This document shows, piece by piece, positions 12,546 to 21,114 of a DNA stretch of 21,545 bases; position 1 is the first letter of the stretch, and each line of letters begins with the position of its first letter. The stretch is from assembly GCA_026002265.1 (NCBI GenBank), contig BOBG01000026.1:1-21545 (forward strand). The letters run 5' to 3'. The notes below the pieces were generated by a model. The model saw only the letters and a program-made list of their open reading frames with translations. It was not told the DNA's origin and made no database searches. Source of the DNA: Spirochaetia bacterium (GTDB taxonomy: Bacteria; Spirochaetota; Spirochaetia; Treponematales; Breznakiellaceae). A program made the translations under genes and the position numbers.

Positions 12546-13931
12546 TCAATTTTTGCCGCGCAGTACAGCAATTTGCCGCTTCACTTCGTCCGGTGCAGTC
12601 CCGCCTAAGAGCTTTCGTGCGCTGACGCACGCAGCCGGTGTGAGCGCTTCGTAAATATCCGGCTCAAAAAGCGCGCAACGGGATTGCAATTCCGGCAAGC
12701 TACACACAATAATCTGGCGCTGACCCGCGTGCAGGCAATCGCGTACCACTGCAGCCGCAATTTCATGGGCAGTCCGGAACGGCAAGCCTTTTTTTACCAA
12801 ATATTCAGCAACATCTGTCGCTTCCAAAAATCCACCTCGGCAGGCACCCTCCATCCGATCCTTGTTAAATGTTGCAGTCGCAACCAGTTCCCGGAACATC
12901 CGCAGTGATTGGCTAACCGTATCGAGACTGTCGAAAAGCGCCTCTTTATCTTCCTGTAAATCTTTGTCATAAGCGTAAGGAATTCCTTTCAACAACGTCA
13001 AAAGGCACATTAAATTACCATTCACCCGCCCGGTTTTTCCCCGGATAAGCTCAGCAAAATCCGGGTTCTTTTTTTGAGGCATGATCGAAGAACCGGTACT
13101 CCACCGTTCATCCAGATCGATAAAGGCAAATTCCGCACTCGCCCACAGAATAATATCTTCGCAAAACCGGGATAAATGTGTTTGAGTCAATGCACACGCC
13201 GAGGCACATTCCACTGCAAAATCACGGTCCGCAACTGAATCCATGGCATTGAGTGTAGGATTCCGGAAGTTGAGTTCCTCAGCCGTGAAATTCCGGTCAA
13301 GAGCCAGACCGGATCCGGCCAACGCACCCGCACCGAGGGGACATTCATCGAGCCGCTCGACTGCATCATGGAACCGGCTCATATCACGTTCAAGCGCCGC
13401 ACACCATGCAACCAGATGAAAAGCAAGCGTCACCGGCTGCGCGCGCTGGAGGTGCGTGTAACCGGGCATAATCGTTTCGGTGTGTTTTTCAGCTTGATCG
13501 AGCAAAGCGTTAATCGTTTTGGAAATTTCCAATCGAAGGACCGGAAGCACCCGCTTCAGGTAGAGCCGAAAATCAGTTGCAACCTGATCGTTCCGGCTCC
13601 GGCCCGCATGCACCATTTTGCCGACATCACCCAGACGGCTTGTCAAGATTCCTTCAATAAAAGAATGAATATCTTCCGCATCTTCATCAATAATAAGCGC
13701 GCCGGACTCCAATTCCCCCGCGATCCGGGACAATTCTGAATCCAGCGTTGCGACATCAGCCGGATCCAAAATCCCCTGTTTGGCAAGCATGGCAACATGG
13801 GCACGGCTTCCCCGGATATCATCGAGTGCGAGACGTTGATCCACAGAAATACTTGATTGAAAAGCAAATGCCTCATCACTTGGCTGCTGCTCAAGCCGGC
13901 CCGCCCATAACACCGCAATTTTTTTTCTCAT
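12546..13931 (-). CDS. argH: Argininosuccinate lyase
   Basis: The 461-residue enzyme splits argininosuccinate into arginine and fumarate, the last step of arginine synthesis. It carries the fumarase/aspartase superfamily signature GSSIMPQKKNPD (280-291), with the catalytic Ser in the mobile loop, and MPGYTHLQRAQP with the catalytic-region His160. HAGRSRNDQVATD (108-120) is the conserved substrate-binding segment. Length matches the family. It is convergent with ileS and the HigBA pair, with only a few bases between stops. There is no Shine-Dalgarno site. A TATGAT box (13948-13943) 11 bases before the ATG suggests a very short leader. No other arg genes are in the window. Confidence 0.96.
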   Translation of the reverse strand: MRKKIAVLWAGRLEQQPSDEAFAFQSSISVDQRLALDDIRGSRAHVAMLAKQGILDPADVATLDSELSRIAGELESGALIIDEDAEDIHSFIEGILTSRLGDVGKMVHAGRSRNDQVATDFRLYLKRVLPVLRLEISKTINALLDQAEKHTETIMPGYTHLQRAQPVTLAFHLVAWCAALERDMSRFHDAVERLDECPLGAGALAGSGLALDRNFTAEELNFRNPTLNAMDSVADRDFAVECASACALTQTHLSRFCEDIILWASAEFAFIDLDERWSTGSSIMPQKKNPDFAELIRGKTGRVNGNLMCLLTLLKGIPYAYDKDLQEDKEALFDSLDTVSQSLRMFRELVATATFNKDRMEGACRGGFLEATDVAEYLVKKGLPFRTAHEIAAAVVRDCLHAGQRQIIVCSLPELQSRCALFEPDIYEALTPAACVSARKLLGGTAPDEVKRQIAVLRGKN

Positions 13932-13977
13932 AATTTTGAACTATCATAACATGGAATGAAGGGAAAAACAAGAGCTG

Positions 13978-14037
13978 TTTGGGGACAGACCTCCGTATTT
14001 CTTTTCCAGCAAAGGAAATATTTGGGGTCAGACCTCT
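13978..14037. repeat. REP-like repeat, two direct copies of a GGGG(A/T)CAGACCTC motif
   Basis: TTTGGGGACAGACCTCC (13978-13994) and TTTGGGGTCAGACCTCT (14021-14037) lie between divergent argH and flgB. The first, with its following TATTTCTTTTC, recurs at 18261. GGGGTCAGACC cores are typical of REP repeats linked to IS200-like REP transposases; no transposase is in the window. Confidence 0.7.
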
Positions 14038-14067
14038 ATCGGTTTTTTCTTGCAAAAACAAGGCGTC

Positions 14068-14096
14068 TTTACAAAAACCCGGAAATAGTCGATACT
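14068..14096 (+). promoter_or_regulatory. Possible flgBC promoter
   Basis: TTTACA (14068-14073), 17 bases and GATACT (14091-14096) lie 16 bases before the flgB start. GTCGATAC here also partly resembles the sigma-28 -10 box GCCGATAA, but no good sigma-28 -35 element is at the right distance. Confidence 0.35.
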
Positions 14097-14112
14097 ATTG
14101 GTGGGAGTTTTT

Positions 14113-14529
14113 ATGGAAACAAGTTTTTCACGGACCGTTGACCTTTTGCACCGGGCATTGGATGCGCAGACTGTCCGGCGTGACATTATCGCCAACAATA
14201 TTGCGAATTCAGGCGTGCCGAATTTCAAACGCTCTGAACTCACCTTTGAAAGTGAACTGAAGCGGGCGCTGGATCGTGAAGGGCAGCGGCCTGTGTTGGA
14301 GTTGACCCAAACTGACCCGCGGCATATCTCAAATGTTCCGGAATCAGATTACCAAAAGGTGCGTCCGCGCCGGGTTCTCGATTATACAAGTACATCAAAC
14401 AATAATGGAAATAATGTGGATCCGGAGCAGGAATTTATGCGGGCTTTGGAGAATCAACTGATGTACAATCTGCTTGCACAATCTGAATCTTTTGAATTTA
14501 ATCAAGTTAATCTGGTATTGAGACAATAA
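14113..14529 (+). CDS. flgB: Flagellar proximal rod protein FlgB
   Basis: The 138-residue protein is a subunit of the flagellar proximal rod, which in spirochaetes spans to the periplasmic flagellum. RRDIIANNIANSGVPNFKR (about 24-42) is the N-terminal rod/hook signature. The C-terminal helix QEFMRALENQLMYNLLAQSE is the partner helix. ATG at 14113 has GGGAG at 5 bases; an upstream TTG overlaps that site. flgC follows after 22 bases, so the two form an operon. Confidence 0.95.
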   Translation: METSFSRTVDLLHRALDAQTVRRDIIANNIANSGVPNFKRSELTFESELKRALDREGQRPVLELTQTDPRHISNVPESDYQKVRPRRVLDYTSTSNNNGNNVDPEQEFMRALENQLMYNLLAQSESFEFNQVNLVLRQ

Positions 14530-14551
14530 CCGGAAAATCGAGGAATAATTT

Positions 14552-15010
14552 ATGGGAATTTTTAATGCAATTACAATAGCCGCAACCGGAATGAGTGCAG
14601 AACGGCTGCGGTCAGACGTTATCGCAGACAACATTGCGAACGCATCAACCACACGAACCACTGAAGGCGGACCATTTCGGCGGAGCCGAGTCGTACTCCG
14701 GCCGCGGACCGAGGGGCCCTACTGGCGTTCTCCTTTTTTACCGGATGGTATGGACAACGGCGGCGGGACCGGTGTCCGGGTAATCGAAGTTCAAAAAGAT
14801 TTTGCAGCCAAACTCCGGCTTGTCTACGATCCCACACATCCGGACGCAATACAATCCGGCCCCCAGACCGGTTATGTTGAGATGCCGAATGTTGATATCG
14901 TCACCGAAATGGTGGATATGATCTCTGCATCCCGTGCCTACGAGTCCAATGCATCTATAGTTGACGGTTCAAAGGCAATGTTTCAGCGTGCCTTGGAAAT
15001 AGGCCGGTAA
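14552..15010 (+). CDS. flgC: Flagellar basal-body rod protein FlgC
   Basis: This 152-residue rod subunit has the paired motifs of the family: MSAERLRSDVIADNIANAST near the N-terminus, and VDIVTEMVDMISASRAYESN with the terminal helix SKAMFQRALEIGR. GAGG at about 8 bases precedes ATG 14552. In most spirochaetes flgB-flgC continues into fliE-fliF-fliG and the rest of a large motility operon. Here the next gene is a secreted transglutaminase-like protein, so the pair is separated from the rest. Confidence 0.95.
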   Translation: MGIFNAITIAATGMSAERLRSDVIADNIANASTTRTTEGGPFRRSRVVLRPRTEGPYWRSPFLPDGMDNGGGTGVRVIEVQKDFAAKLRLVYDPTHPDAIQSGPQTGYVEMPNVDIVTEMVDMISASRAYESNASIVDGSKAMFQRALEIGR

Positions 15011-15062
15011 ATATTAAAAACGCTACTATCCGGTGGCGTACTATATGTTTAAGGTACTACAC

Positions 15063-16361
15063 ATGAAAAAGCTGTATTTAATTGTAGCACTGCTAGTTTC
15101 TGGTTTTATGCTTTTTCCGGCGATTTACGCACAGGATTATGGTGTTGCATACACGTATAGAACTGGTACGCCGGATCCTGTAGTACAAAATTTACCTCGG
15201 TCCATTGAATCGTACCGGAGTCAAGATCCGGCACGATATATCCAAGAAATTGCTTCTTATATTGTTTCCAATTCTACAGATGATTTTGATAAAGTTAAAA
15301 AAGTTCACGATTGGATTGCACTCAATATTAAATATGATGTTGCATCATTTTTTTCCGGAAATATTCCGGCTCAAACAGTTGTAAACGTTATTGGAAAAGG
15401 TTCGGCAGTCTGTCAAGGTTATTCAACTGTTTTCAAGGCATTGTGCGATGCTATGGAAATTCAATGCGAACTCGTTTCCGGCTATGGACGCGGTTATGGA
15501 TCTTCGACTTTTGTGATAGAGAATCCGACTGACAGCAATCATGCATGGAACAAAGTAAAAATCAATGGAAATTGGTATTTAATCGATTGTACATGGGATG
15601 CTGGATATGTTGATGGCAGGAATTATAAAGCAAATTATTCAACTGGATATTTATTCCTCAAACCGGAATTTTTTATCTATCAGCATTTTCCGGATGATAA
15701 GTCTCAACAATTGCTTAGTACTCCACTATCACCGGCCAGTTTTTCGAGTCTTCCAGCCCTTGAGCCGGTATTTTTTGAGATAATTTCAGTCATGAATCCG
15801 GATTTGCAGAGGATAAACCGGTTAGATGGTGCTGAATTTGCATTAGAATTTTACCAAAATCCGGATGTTATTATTAGTTTTAATATTTATGATGAAAATG
15901 GATCTCGTCAAATACAGAATGCAACTTTTACCCAAAAAGAAGGGGAATTGCACAGAGCCTATTTTTCTTTTCCTAATGCCGGTAATTATTTAATCCGGTG
16001 CTTTAGCCGGAAACCATCAGATAAAACTGCATCTCTCATTGGAGAATTCGGCATAATTGCCTCGAAAGGAAGTACGGTAAAATACCCGACTCAATATTCA
16101 AATTTTGATCCGGATATAACAATTTTCAACCCTCTCGCTATGCCATTGCAGCATAATGTTAGTTATGAATTTAAACTCAAAGTTGACAAACAATTTGTTG
16201 CAGTGATAGTTGATAAACAATGGAATTATTTAACGGCAAATGCCGACGGAATATTTTCCGGTATTGTAGCAATTCCGGCCGGCACAAAAACCGTTCAAGT
16301 AGCTGCATCTGACGCGAAAAACAAGAGTTACTCTACCATTGTTCAGTATGAGATTAAGTGA
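15063..16361 (+). CDS. Secreted transglutaminase-like cysteine protease-fold protein
   Basis: The start at 15063 begins a clear signal peptide (MKKLYLIVALLVSGFMLFPA, predicted cleavage after Ala23 in IYA-QD). The mature protein carries a transglutaminase-like core at about residues 55-185: VHDWIALNIKYD, then SAVCQGYSTVF with catalytic Cys117, NHAWNKVKINGNWYLID with His160 and Asp175. A beta-rich C-terminal region (about 240-432) looks like one or two immunoglobulin-like domains. Relatives act as peptidases or peptidoglycan/protein cross-link enzymes outside the cytoplasm; the substrate here is unknown. ATG has AAGG at about 9 bases. It lies 52 bases after flgC and may be read from the same promoter. 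The gene is AT-richer than flgBC. Confidence 0.85.
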   Translation: MKKLYLIVALLVSGFMLFPAIYAQDYGVAYTYRTGTPDPVVQNLPRSIESYRSQDPARYIQEIASYIVSNSTDDFDKVKKVHDWIALNIKYDVASFFSGNIPAQTVVNVIGKGSAVCQGYSTVFKALCDAMEIQCELVSGYGRGYGSSTFVIENPTDSNHAWNKVKINGNWYLIDCTWDAGYVDGRNYKANYSTGYLFLKPEFFIYQHFPDDKSQQLLSTPLSPASFSSLPALEPVFFEIISVMNPDLQRINRLDGAEFALEFYQNPDVIISFNIYDENGSRQIQNATFTQKEGELHRAYFSFPNAGNYLIRCFSRKPSDKTASLIGEFGIIASKGSTVKYPTQYSNFDPDITIFNPLAMPLQHNVSYEFKLKVDKQFVAVIVDKQWNYLTANADGIFSGIVAIPAGTKTVQVAASDAKNKSYSTIVQYEIK

Positions 16362-16367
16362 GAATTT

Positions 16368-16408
16368 AGTTACCGGATCCGTTACAGCATTTCCCGGGTC
16401 CGGTAACT
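16368..16408. terminator. Bidirectional hairpin between convergent genes
   Basis: AGTTACCGGA (16368-16377) pairs perfectly with TCCGGTAACT (16399-16408), extended by three inner pairs. It covers the last codons of atpA and lies just after the transglutaminase-like gene. There is no T run on either side, so it may act as a 3'-end stabiliser and not as a classical terminator. Confidence 0.45.
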
Positions 16409-18178
16409 CCGTTCCAATTCTTCCAACGATATCCGCATTTCGCGTTCGGCCTCGTCAAGTTTTGTTAAAGAATCGTTTTCAACTTCACTTTTAAGGCGCG
16501 AAAGTCTTTCCCGGATGGGAAGTTCGGTGATTTTGAGGAGCGGAGCGCCGAGTTTAATGCACTGTGCAGCGCGCCGGTGAAATTCCATGATCAATTCCAA
16601 AAGCCGGATCTGTTTGGCCGGTTTACAATACATATCCACTTCGTCAAAAGAATTCTGCTGCAAAAAGCCGTTTTTTACAATGTCGGACGTGATCAAAATG
16701 AGGCGCTGTTCATCAGGCAAGGCATTCGGACCAATTAACCGGACGATTTCAGCAAGTCGTTCTTCTTTTTTTAATAAATCAAGAGCTTCCTGCCGGACGC
16801 TTACCCATGTCGGACTCAACTGCTCCCACCAGGGTTTGACCTCATCAGCATATTCGGAATAACTATCGATCCAACTGATTGCAGGGTAATGCCGTGCATT
16901 GGCTAAATCCCGGTCGAGCGCCCAAAAACACCGGATAAAGCGTTTAGTGTGCTGGGTGACCGGCTCGGAAAAGTCCCCGCCCGGAGGAGAAACCGCACCG
17001 ATGATCGAAACGGATCCGGTAGTACCGGAAAGAGTCTTTATCCGGCCGGCACGTTCATAGAATTCTGCAAGACGAGTCGGTAAATAGGCCGGAAATCCTT
17101 CCTCAGCCGGCATTTCCTCCATACGGCCGGAAAGCTCACGCAGAGCCTCGGCCCACCTGCTCGTCGAATCAGCCATAATCGCCACATGATAGCCCATGTC
17201 CCGGTAAAATTCCGCTAATGTCACGCCGGTGTAAATAGAAACTTCACGCGCCGCAACCGGCATATTTGAAGTATTTGCGATCAAAATGGTCCGCTCCATA
17301 AGCGAGCGTCCGGTTCGCGGATCGGTTAAATGCGGAAATTCGGTCAAAACATCTGTCATTTCATTGCCGCGCTCGCCGCACCCGATGTAAATGATCACAT
17401 CTGCGTCACACCACTTCGCAACTGCATGCTGAGTCATTGTTTTTCCGGTACCAAAGCCCCCCGGAATCGCTGCGGTGCCACCTTTTGACAGGGGAAAAAA
17501 TATGTCAATCACTCGCTCGCCGGTTACCAGCGGTTCATCAGGCGCAAGGCGTTCTCCAACCGGACGGGGCAGACGAACCGGCCACCAGTGCGAAAGGTAA
17601 ATTTCTTCACCGGTATCAGTGTTTGCAACAACAGAATTAATAGTACATTTTGAAGCCGGTGCAAGCATTGTCAAAAAACCGCCCCGTGAATCCGGAGGAA
17701 TCATAATTTTACAGATGATGCTTTCGGTTTCTTTTACAGAACCAAGAATCATTCCGGCGCGGGCTTCAACTTTTTCGCCACCGGCAATTTGTTCCGTAAG
17801 AGCCGGATCCGGCACAAAATCCCACAACTTTTCCGGATCGAGCCGTTCCCCGCGAACACCCGGATCCATAAATACACCCGATTGCCGGTAGAGCAGCTCC
17901 AGTGGCCGTTGAATTCCGTCATAAATCGTACCGATGAGTCCGGGACCAAGGCGCGCTGACAGGGGCCGCCCGGTTGAAAGTGCATCTGCACCAATCTGCA
18001 TTCCGGTATCATCTTCGTACACCTGAATCACAGCCTCGTCATCCTCCAGCCGGACAATTTCACCGATGATCCGTTTTTCGCCCACATCAACAACATCAAA
18101 CAATCCGGCACTGCCTAAGCCCGATGCCCGGACAATAGGCCCCGCAATACGTTTTACCACACCTGCAATTTCTGCCAT
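16382..18178 (-). CDS. atpA: V-type ATP synthase/ATPase catalytic subunit A
   Basis: From ATG at 18178 ([20 protein letters not shown]) the protein has 598 residues, the usual size for bacterial V-type subunit [11 protein letters not shown] (about 238-247) is the Walker A loop. [13 protein letters not shown] holds the catalytic Glu. [14 protein letters not shown] and the long [17 protein letters not shown] region are conserved. It hydrolyses or makes ATP in the A3B3 head of the membrane rotary enzyme, moving H+ or Na+. A TTG 78 bases upstream would add 26 unconserved residues; neither start has a clear ribosome site. Subunits B, D, I, K and E, normally adjacent, are absent on both sides, so the gene stands alone. 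Confidence 0.95.
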   Translation of the reverse strand: MAEIAGVVKRIAGPIVRASGLGSAGLFDVVDVGEKRIIGEIVRLEDDEAVIQVYEDDTGMQIGADALSTGRPLSARLGPGLIGTIYDGIQRPLELLYRQSGVFMDPGVRGERLDPEKLWDFVPDPALTEQIAGGEKVEARAGMILGSVKETESIICKIMIPPDSRGGFLTMLAPASKCTINSVVANTDTGEEIYLSHWWPVRLPRPVGERLAPDEPLVTGERVIDIFFPLSKGGTAAIPGGFGTGKTMTQHAVAKWCDADVIIYIGCGERGNEMTDVLTEFPHLTDPRTGRSLMERTILIANTSNMPVAAREVSIYTGVTLAEFYRDMGYHVAIMADSTSRWAEALRELSGRMEEMPAEEGFPAYLPTRLAEFYERAGRIKTLSGTTGSVSIIGAVSPPGGDFSEPVTQHTKRFIRCFWALDRDLANARHYPAISWIDSYSEYADEVKPWWEQLSPTWVSVRQEALDLLKKEERLAEIVRLIGPNALPDEQRLILITSDIVKNGFLQQNSFDEVDMYCKPAKQIRLLELIMEFHRRAAQCIKLGAPLLKITELPIRERLSRLKSEVENDSLTKLDEAEREMRISLEELERSYRTREML

Positions 18179-18260
18179 AGGATCATTGTAAAGAATCCGA
18201 TTTTTAATGACAAGAGCGGATCGCCACAGTTTTTTGAGAGCCTCTGAGCCTGCCAAAAAT

Positions 18261-18320
18261 GGGGGTCAGACCTCCATTATTCTTTTCAACATATACAGTT
18301 ACAGAGGTCTGTCCCCAAAT
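18261..18320. repeat. REP-like repeat pair in inverted orientation
   Basis: GGGGTCAGACCTCC (18262-18275), followed by ATTATTCTTTTC as in the copy at 13981, faces AGAGGTCTGTCCCC (18303-18316). The two can form a 12-14 bp stem with mismatches around a 27-nt loop. It lies in the divergent region between atpA and the second lipoprotein gene. Confidence 0.7.
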
Positions 18321-18391
18321 TTTGCCACCTTGAAGCAGCATGACGCAGACTGTTTTTGGCACTCGTACCGGATTTTTTGGAAAAACAAACA

Positions 18392-18420
18392 TTGACACTG
18401 ATACGTTTTTTATGTTAAAT
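18392..18420 (+). promoter_or_regulatory. Promoter of the second lipoprotein gene
   Basis: TTGACA (18392-18397), 17 bases and TTAAAT (18415-18420) precede the start codon by 73 bases. TATGTT (18411-18416) is an alternative -10 with a shorter spacer. Confidence 0.55.
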
Positions 18421-18493
18421 TTCTTAACAAGTCGAAAAGGAACCGGTCATTGATAGATCGGCTTTAAAATGTAAGGTTTTTAAAGGAGTTTTT

Positions 18494-19852
18494 ATGAAGA
18501 AAAAAGCATTTTTTGCTGGATTAATCGCCGTTGTGCTGATCGCGTTCTTCGCATGTGAAGTACCGGAAAATGGAAAGGATGAGGTAGATACGCATCTTAC
18601 TCCGGGTTCATGGGGTACATGGGATAACGGTACTGTCACCGGCTTGTCTGACGGCGAACGTTATGTAGTAAGAGCTGTGAGAGAAGATGCTCCGGATACA
18701 TGGTGGGGTGTATTTAAAGACGGGACATTAGGGCCAGACGCTACACTATCTGAAGTTACAGATACCATTCTAACATCAACTAGTTCAGCACAACCGCTTA
18801 ACAGATATGTCAATAAAATTACCGGCCTGTCAAACAATGAGACCTATGAGGTGTATGTAGTGTCGCTTCTCTCTCCATCCTCTGGATTAGACATCCAACC
18901 GGGGAGGATAGAGAAAAATACGATCTTTGTCGCAGATTTTTCTTCTTCTCCTCCTCCTATCACTTTTCCACTTATAACGATACTTAAAGATGCCACTCTG
19001 GTTCTGGCAAATGCTACTCTTCCCACTTTTATTGTGGATGTTTCCAAGCAGATTACAGCGGATGGCACACTTGAAATTGTAAGCAATAATCTTCAGGCTT
19101 ATGGAGATGGAGCAATTGTTGTATCCTCTACCGGAACTCTGAAGACTCTTGATAATTTTGGTGCTAAAAAAGTCATCGTTGGAAAAGGCGGAATAGTGAC
19201 ACTTGGTGACAATTCGACACTTAAACTCACTTCTTCTGTTCCTCCTGTTCCTCTTGTTCTTTCTGTTTTTGATAGAACTACTCTAACGGGTACTGCTACA
19301 ATTAACGAAGGGAAACAGCTTTCCGATAGTAGTTATTTCGATACTTTTGATATTTCCACCAACAAAGCGACCCTTGTTGTAAATAACGAATTCACTCCTC
19401 CTTCGGGGTTTAGTGGGAAACTCGAAGTGGGTGAGACTGGAAAAATAACTATTACTGGAACCACACCAGTGATCAAACTTGAAAATGCTGAGATTGGAAG
19501 TGGATGGACTGCTACCGGAGTTACTTTTACTAAAAAATCAATTACCGGCGGTACTTTATCTACTATAACCGGCGGAACAATTACAATTTCCGGTGGTGCT
19601 GACATTAGCCTCGGTACTACTATCAATCTAATCCCTGGTGGTACAATTAGTGTGAAAAATACTGGAAAACTTACAGTAGGTACCACAGGTAAGATTACTA
19701 CTCTCCCCTCTTTCAACATTGAAAGCAGTTCGACTGGGGCTGAGAAGGACCTTCCTACAGCATCACTGGTTAAAGGTGTTATTACCGGTAAAACTGAGGG
19801 TATTGAGATTAATAATGGTATTGGTAGCTTCTACCAATTTGCTAAAGAATAA
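18494..19852 (+). CDS. Beta-rich surface lipoprotein with right-handed repeat region
   Basis: ATG at 18494 has AAGGAG at 6 bases. The 452-residue product begins with a lipoprotein signal peptide (MKKKAFFAGLIAVVLIAFFA, Cys21 lipidated). Residues about 40-140 contain two copies of a TGLSDGERYVV / TGLSNNETYEV motif, like fibronectin type III strands. From about 165 to the end, short Gly/Thr/Ile/Val repeats such as TGGTLSTITGGTITISGGAD suggest a beta-helix or stacked-strand fold. The KAFFAGLI signal core matches NVFFAGLI of the lipoprotein at 130, and the terminators match too. It is probably a surface-exposed or periplasmic lipoprotein; no catalytic motif is seen. Confidence 0.85.
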   Translation: MKKKAFFAGLIAVVLIAFFACEVPENGKDEVDTHLTPGSWGTWDNGTVTGLSDGERYVVRAVREDAPDTWWGVFKDGTLGPDATLSEVTDTILTSTSSAQPLNRYVNKITGLSNNETYEVYVVSLLSPSSGLDIQPGRIEKNTIFVADFSSSPPPITFPLITILKDATLVLANATLPTFIVDVSKQITADGTLEIVSNNLQAYGDGAIVVSSTGTLKTLDNFGAKKVIVGKGGIVTLGDNSTLKLTSSVPPVPLVLSVFDRTTLTGTATINEGKQLSDSSYFDTFDISTNKATLVVNNEFTPPSGFSGKLEVGETGKITITGTTPVIKLENAEIGSGWTATGVTFTKKSITGGTLSTITGGTITISGGADISLGTTINLIPGGTISVKNTGKLTVGTTGKITTLPSFNIESSSTGAEKDLPTASLVKGVITGKTEGIEINNGIGSFYQFAKE

Positions 19853-19872
19853 TCTAATTTTTGAATGAAGAT

Positions 19873-19909
19873 GCCCTCGCTGGTTGATCCGGCGGGGGCT
19901 TTTTTTTTA
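19873..19909. terminator. Terminator shared by the second lipoprotein gene and corA
   Basis: An 11-bp stem (19873-19883 with 19889-19899), a TTGAT loop and nine T form a strong terminator for the plus strand. It abuts the corA stop codon at 19907. It has the same geometry as 1424-1456. Confidence 0.9.
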
Positions 19910-20860
19910 ACGGGCTTTGATTACCTTATTACGGGTGCCGTTAAGGTTGAGGATAAAAGCTCCGCCAATAGAGGCAAGCATACTAACCGCAGTGACAATC
20001 CATGCGACATAAATATTATCAGTGTTAAATGGAAATACGAGATTCATGCCAAAAAAACTGTATATCAGCGTTGGAATCATCAGTACGATAGAAACCACGG
20101 TAAGACGTTTCATGACAATGCTTAAATTATTGGAAATAACACTCGCAAACGCATCCATTGTTCCGGTGAGAATTGACGAATAAATGTTTGCCATTTCGAT
20201 TGCCTGCCGGTTTTCAATCACCACATCTTCGAGCAGTTCCTGTTCATCGTCCTTGAACCGGATAAGAGACGATTTTTGCAATTTTTCAAGGAGCAATTCA
20301 TTTGTTTTAATACTTGTAGTAAAATAGACAAGGGATTTTTGAATCGATAAAAGCTGAATAAGCTCATTGTTTTTGATGGAGCGCTGCAATTCATTTTTGA
20401 TGACATTGGTCCGTTTGTTGAGCTCCTTAAGGCTTTTAAGGAAAGTAAATGCACCGCGCCCCAAAAGGTTGAGCACAAAAGTGTTCTGGTTGTCAAATGA
20501 AAAACCCCGGATACGATTCCGGAGAATGTCGTCAAGGGCATCGCTGGAATGTTGACATATTGTTACGATTTTATCCTGAAAGAGGATAATGCCGAGCGGC
20601 ACCGTAAAAAATGAAACATCTTGAGAATCTTCGTAAGCCGGAAGCCTGACGATAAGTGCTGTGTAGGTGTCTTCTTTTTCAATCCGGGATTGTTCGTCAA
20701 TATCCATAATGTCAGTGAGTAATTCAGTGTCAATACCAAATTCATATTTAAGCCGGTGAAGATCTTCACTGCTTACCGAGCGGGCATCGATCCAGCAGCC
20801 GGTACACGGAACCAGTGACTGTGTGATTCCGGTTTTATCCTGAGAATAGATTGTGATCAT
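19907..20860 (-). CDS. corA: CorA-family divalent metal ion transporter
   Basis: Starting at ATG 20860, with AAGGAG at 6 bases, the protein has 317 residues. It has a long cytoplasmic N-terminal domain with helices (LKELNKRTNVIKNELQRSIK). Two membrane segments follow near the C-terminus (about 253-271 and 285-306), separated by the hallmark YSFFGMNLVFP loop with GMN at 271-273. These homopentamers take up Mg2+, Co2+ or Ni2+ across the inner membrane. The C-terminus is basic (NKVIKAR), as expected for the cytoplasmic tail. An upstream GTG at 20944 would add 28 residues with no family resemblance and is rejected. A possible 17-codon leader frame precedes it. Confidence 0.93.
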   Translation of the reverse strand: MITIYSQDKTGITQSLVPCTGCWIDARSVSSEDLHRLKYEFGIDTELLTDIMDIDEQSRIEKEDTYTALIVRLPAYEDSQDVSFFTVPLGIILFQDKIVTICQHSSDALDDILRNRIRGFSFDNQNTFVLNLLGRGAFTFLKSLKELNKRTNVIKNELQRSIKNNELIQLLSIQKSLVYFTTSIKTNELLLEKLQKSSLIRFKDDEQELLEDVVIENRQAIEMANIYSSILTGTMDAFASVISNNLSIVMKRLTVVSIVLMIPTLIYSFFGMNLVFPFNTDNIYVAWIVTAVSMLASIGGAFILNLNGTRNKVIKAR

Positions 20861-20909
20861 GAGAATCTCCTTGGGTGCGTTCCCCATGGAGATGAATCGA
20901 TGGGAAGCG

Positions 20910-20963
20910 CTAAAAAATGGTGGGGACAGATATAGGTCTGTCACTACTGTCCGGGTCGGACAT
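20910..20963 (-). CDS. Possible 17-residue leader peptide upstream of corA
   Basis: ATG at 20963 follows AGGAGG at 5 bases, the best ribosome site in this part of the window. It encodes MSDPDSSDRPISVPTIF, then TAG. The frame runs through a GACAGA-TATAGG-TCTGTC hairpin (20925-20942) and ends 49 bases before the corA start. It may be a regulatory upstream frame, or the stub of a gene cut by a REP-like insertion. Confidence 0.3.
   Translation of the reverse strand: MSDPDSSDRPISVPTIF
20922..20942. repeat. REP-like hairpin upstream of corA
   Basis: GGGGACAGA (20922-20930) followed by TCTGTC (20937-20942) gives a 6-bp hairpin with the same GGGGACAGA core as the repeats at 13980 and 18303. Confidence 0.5.
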
Positions 20964-21048
20964 CGCTTCCTCCTTAAAAATGAAGTACAAAAACTATAGA
21001 TTATTATTCGAGATTGGTCAAGAGAAGTGGGTCTGTCCTATCAAAAGC

Positions 21049-21077
21049 TTGAAGAAGATCGTAACTTGATATAAAAT
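21049..21077 (+). promoter_or_regulatory. Possible promoter of the XRE-cupin gene
   Basis: TTGAAG, a 17-base spacer and TAAAAT lie about 40 bases before the start codon at 21115. Confidence 0.4.
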
Positions 21078-21114
21078 GACCGTGTGTACAAATCCGGGTT
21101 TTTAGGAAGTTATT

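Noticed and set aside
12524..12625. Short frame starting at the second copy of the higB start
   Set aside because: It runs antisense into argH after the duplicated bases and is a by-product of the duplication.
18179..18256. Upstream TTG start for atpA adding 26 residues
   Set aside because: The added residues do not resemble V-ATPase subunit A, and the TTG lies next to the REP-like repeat without a ribosome site.
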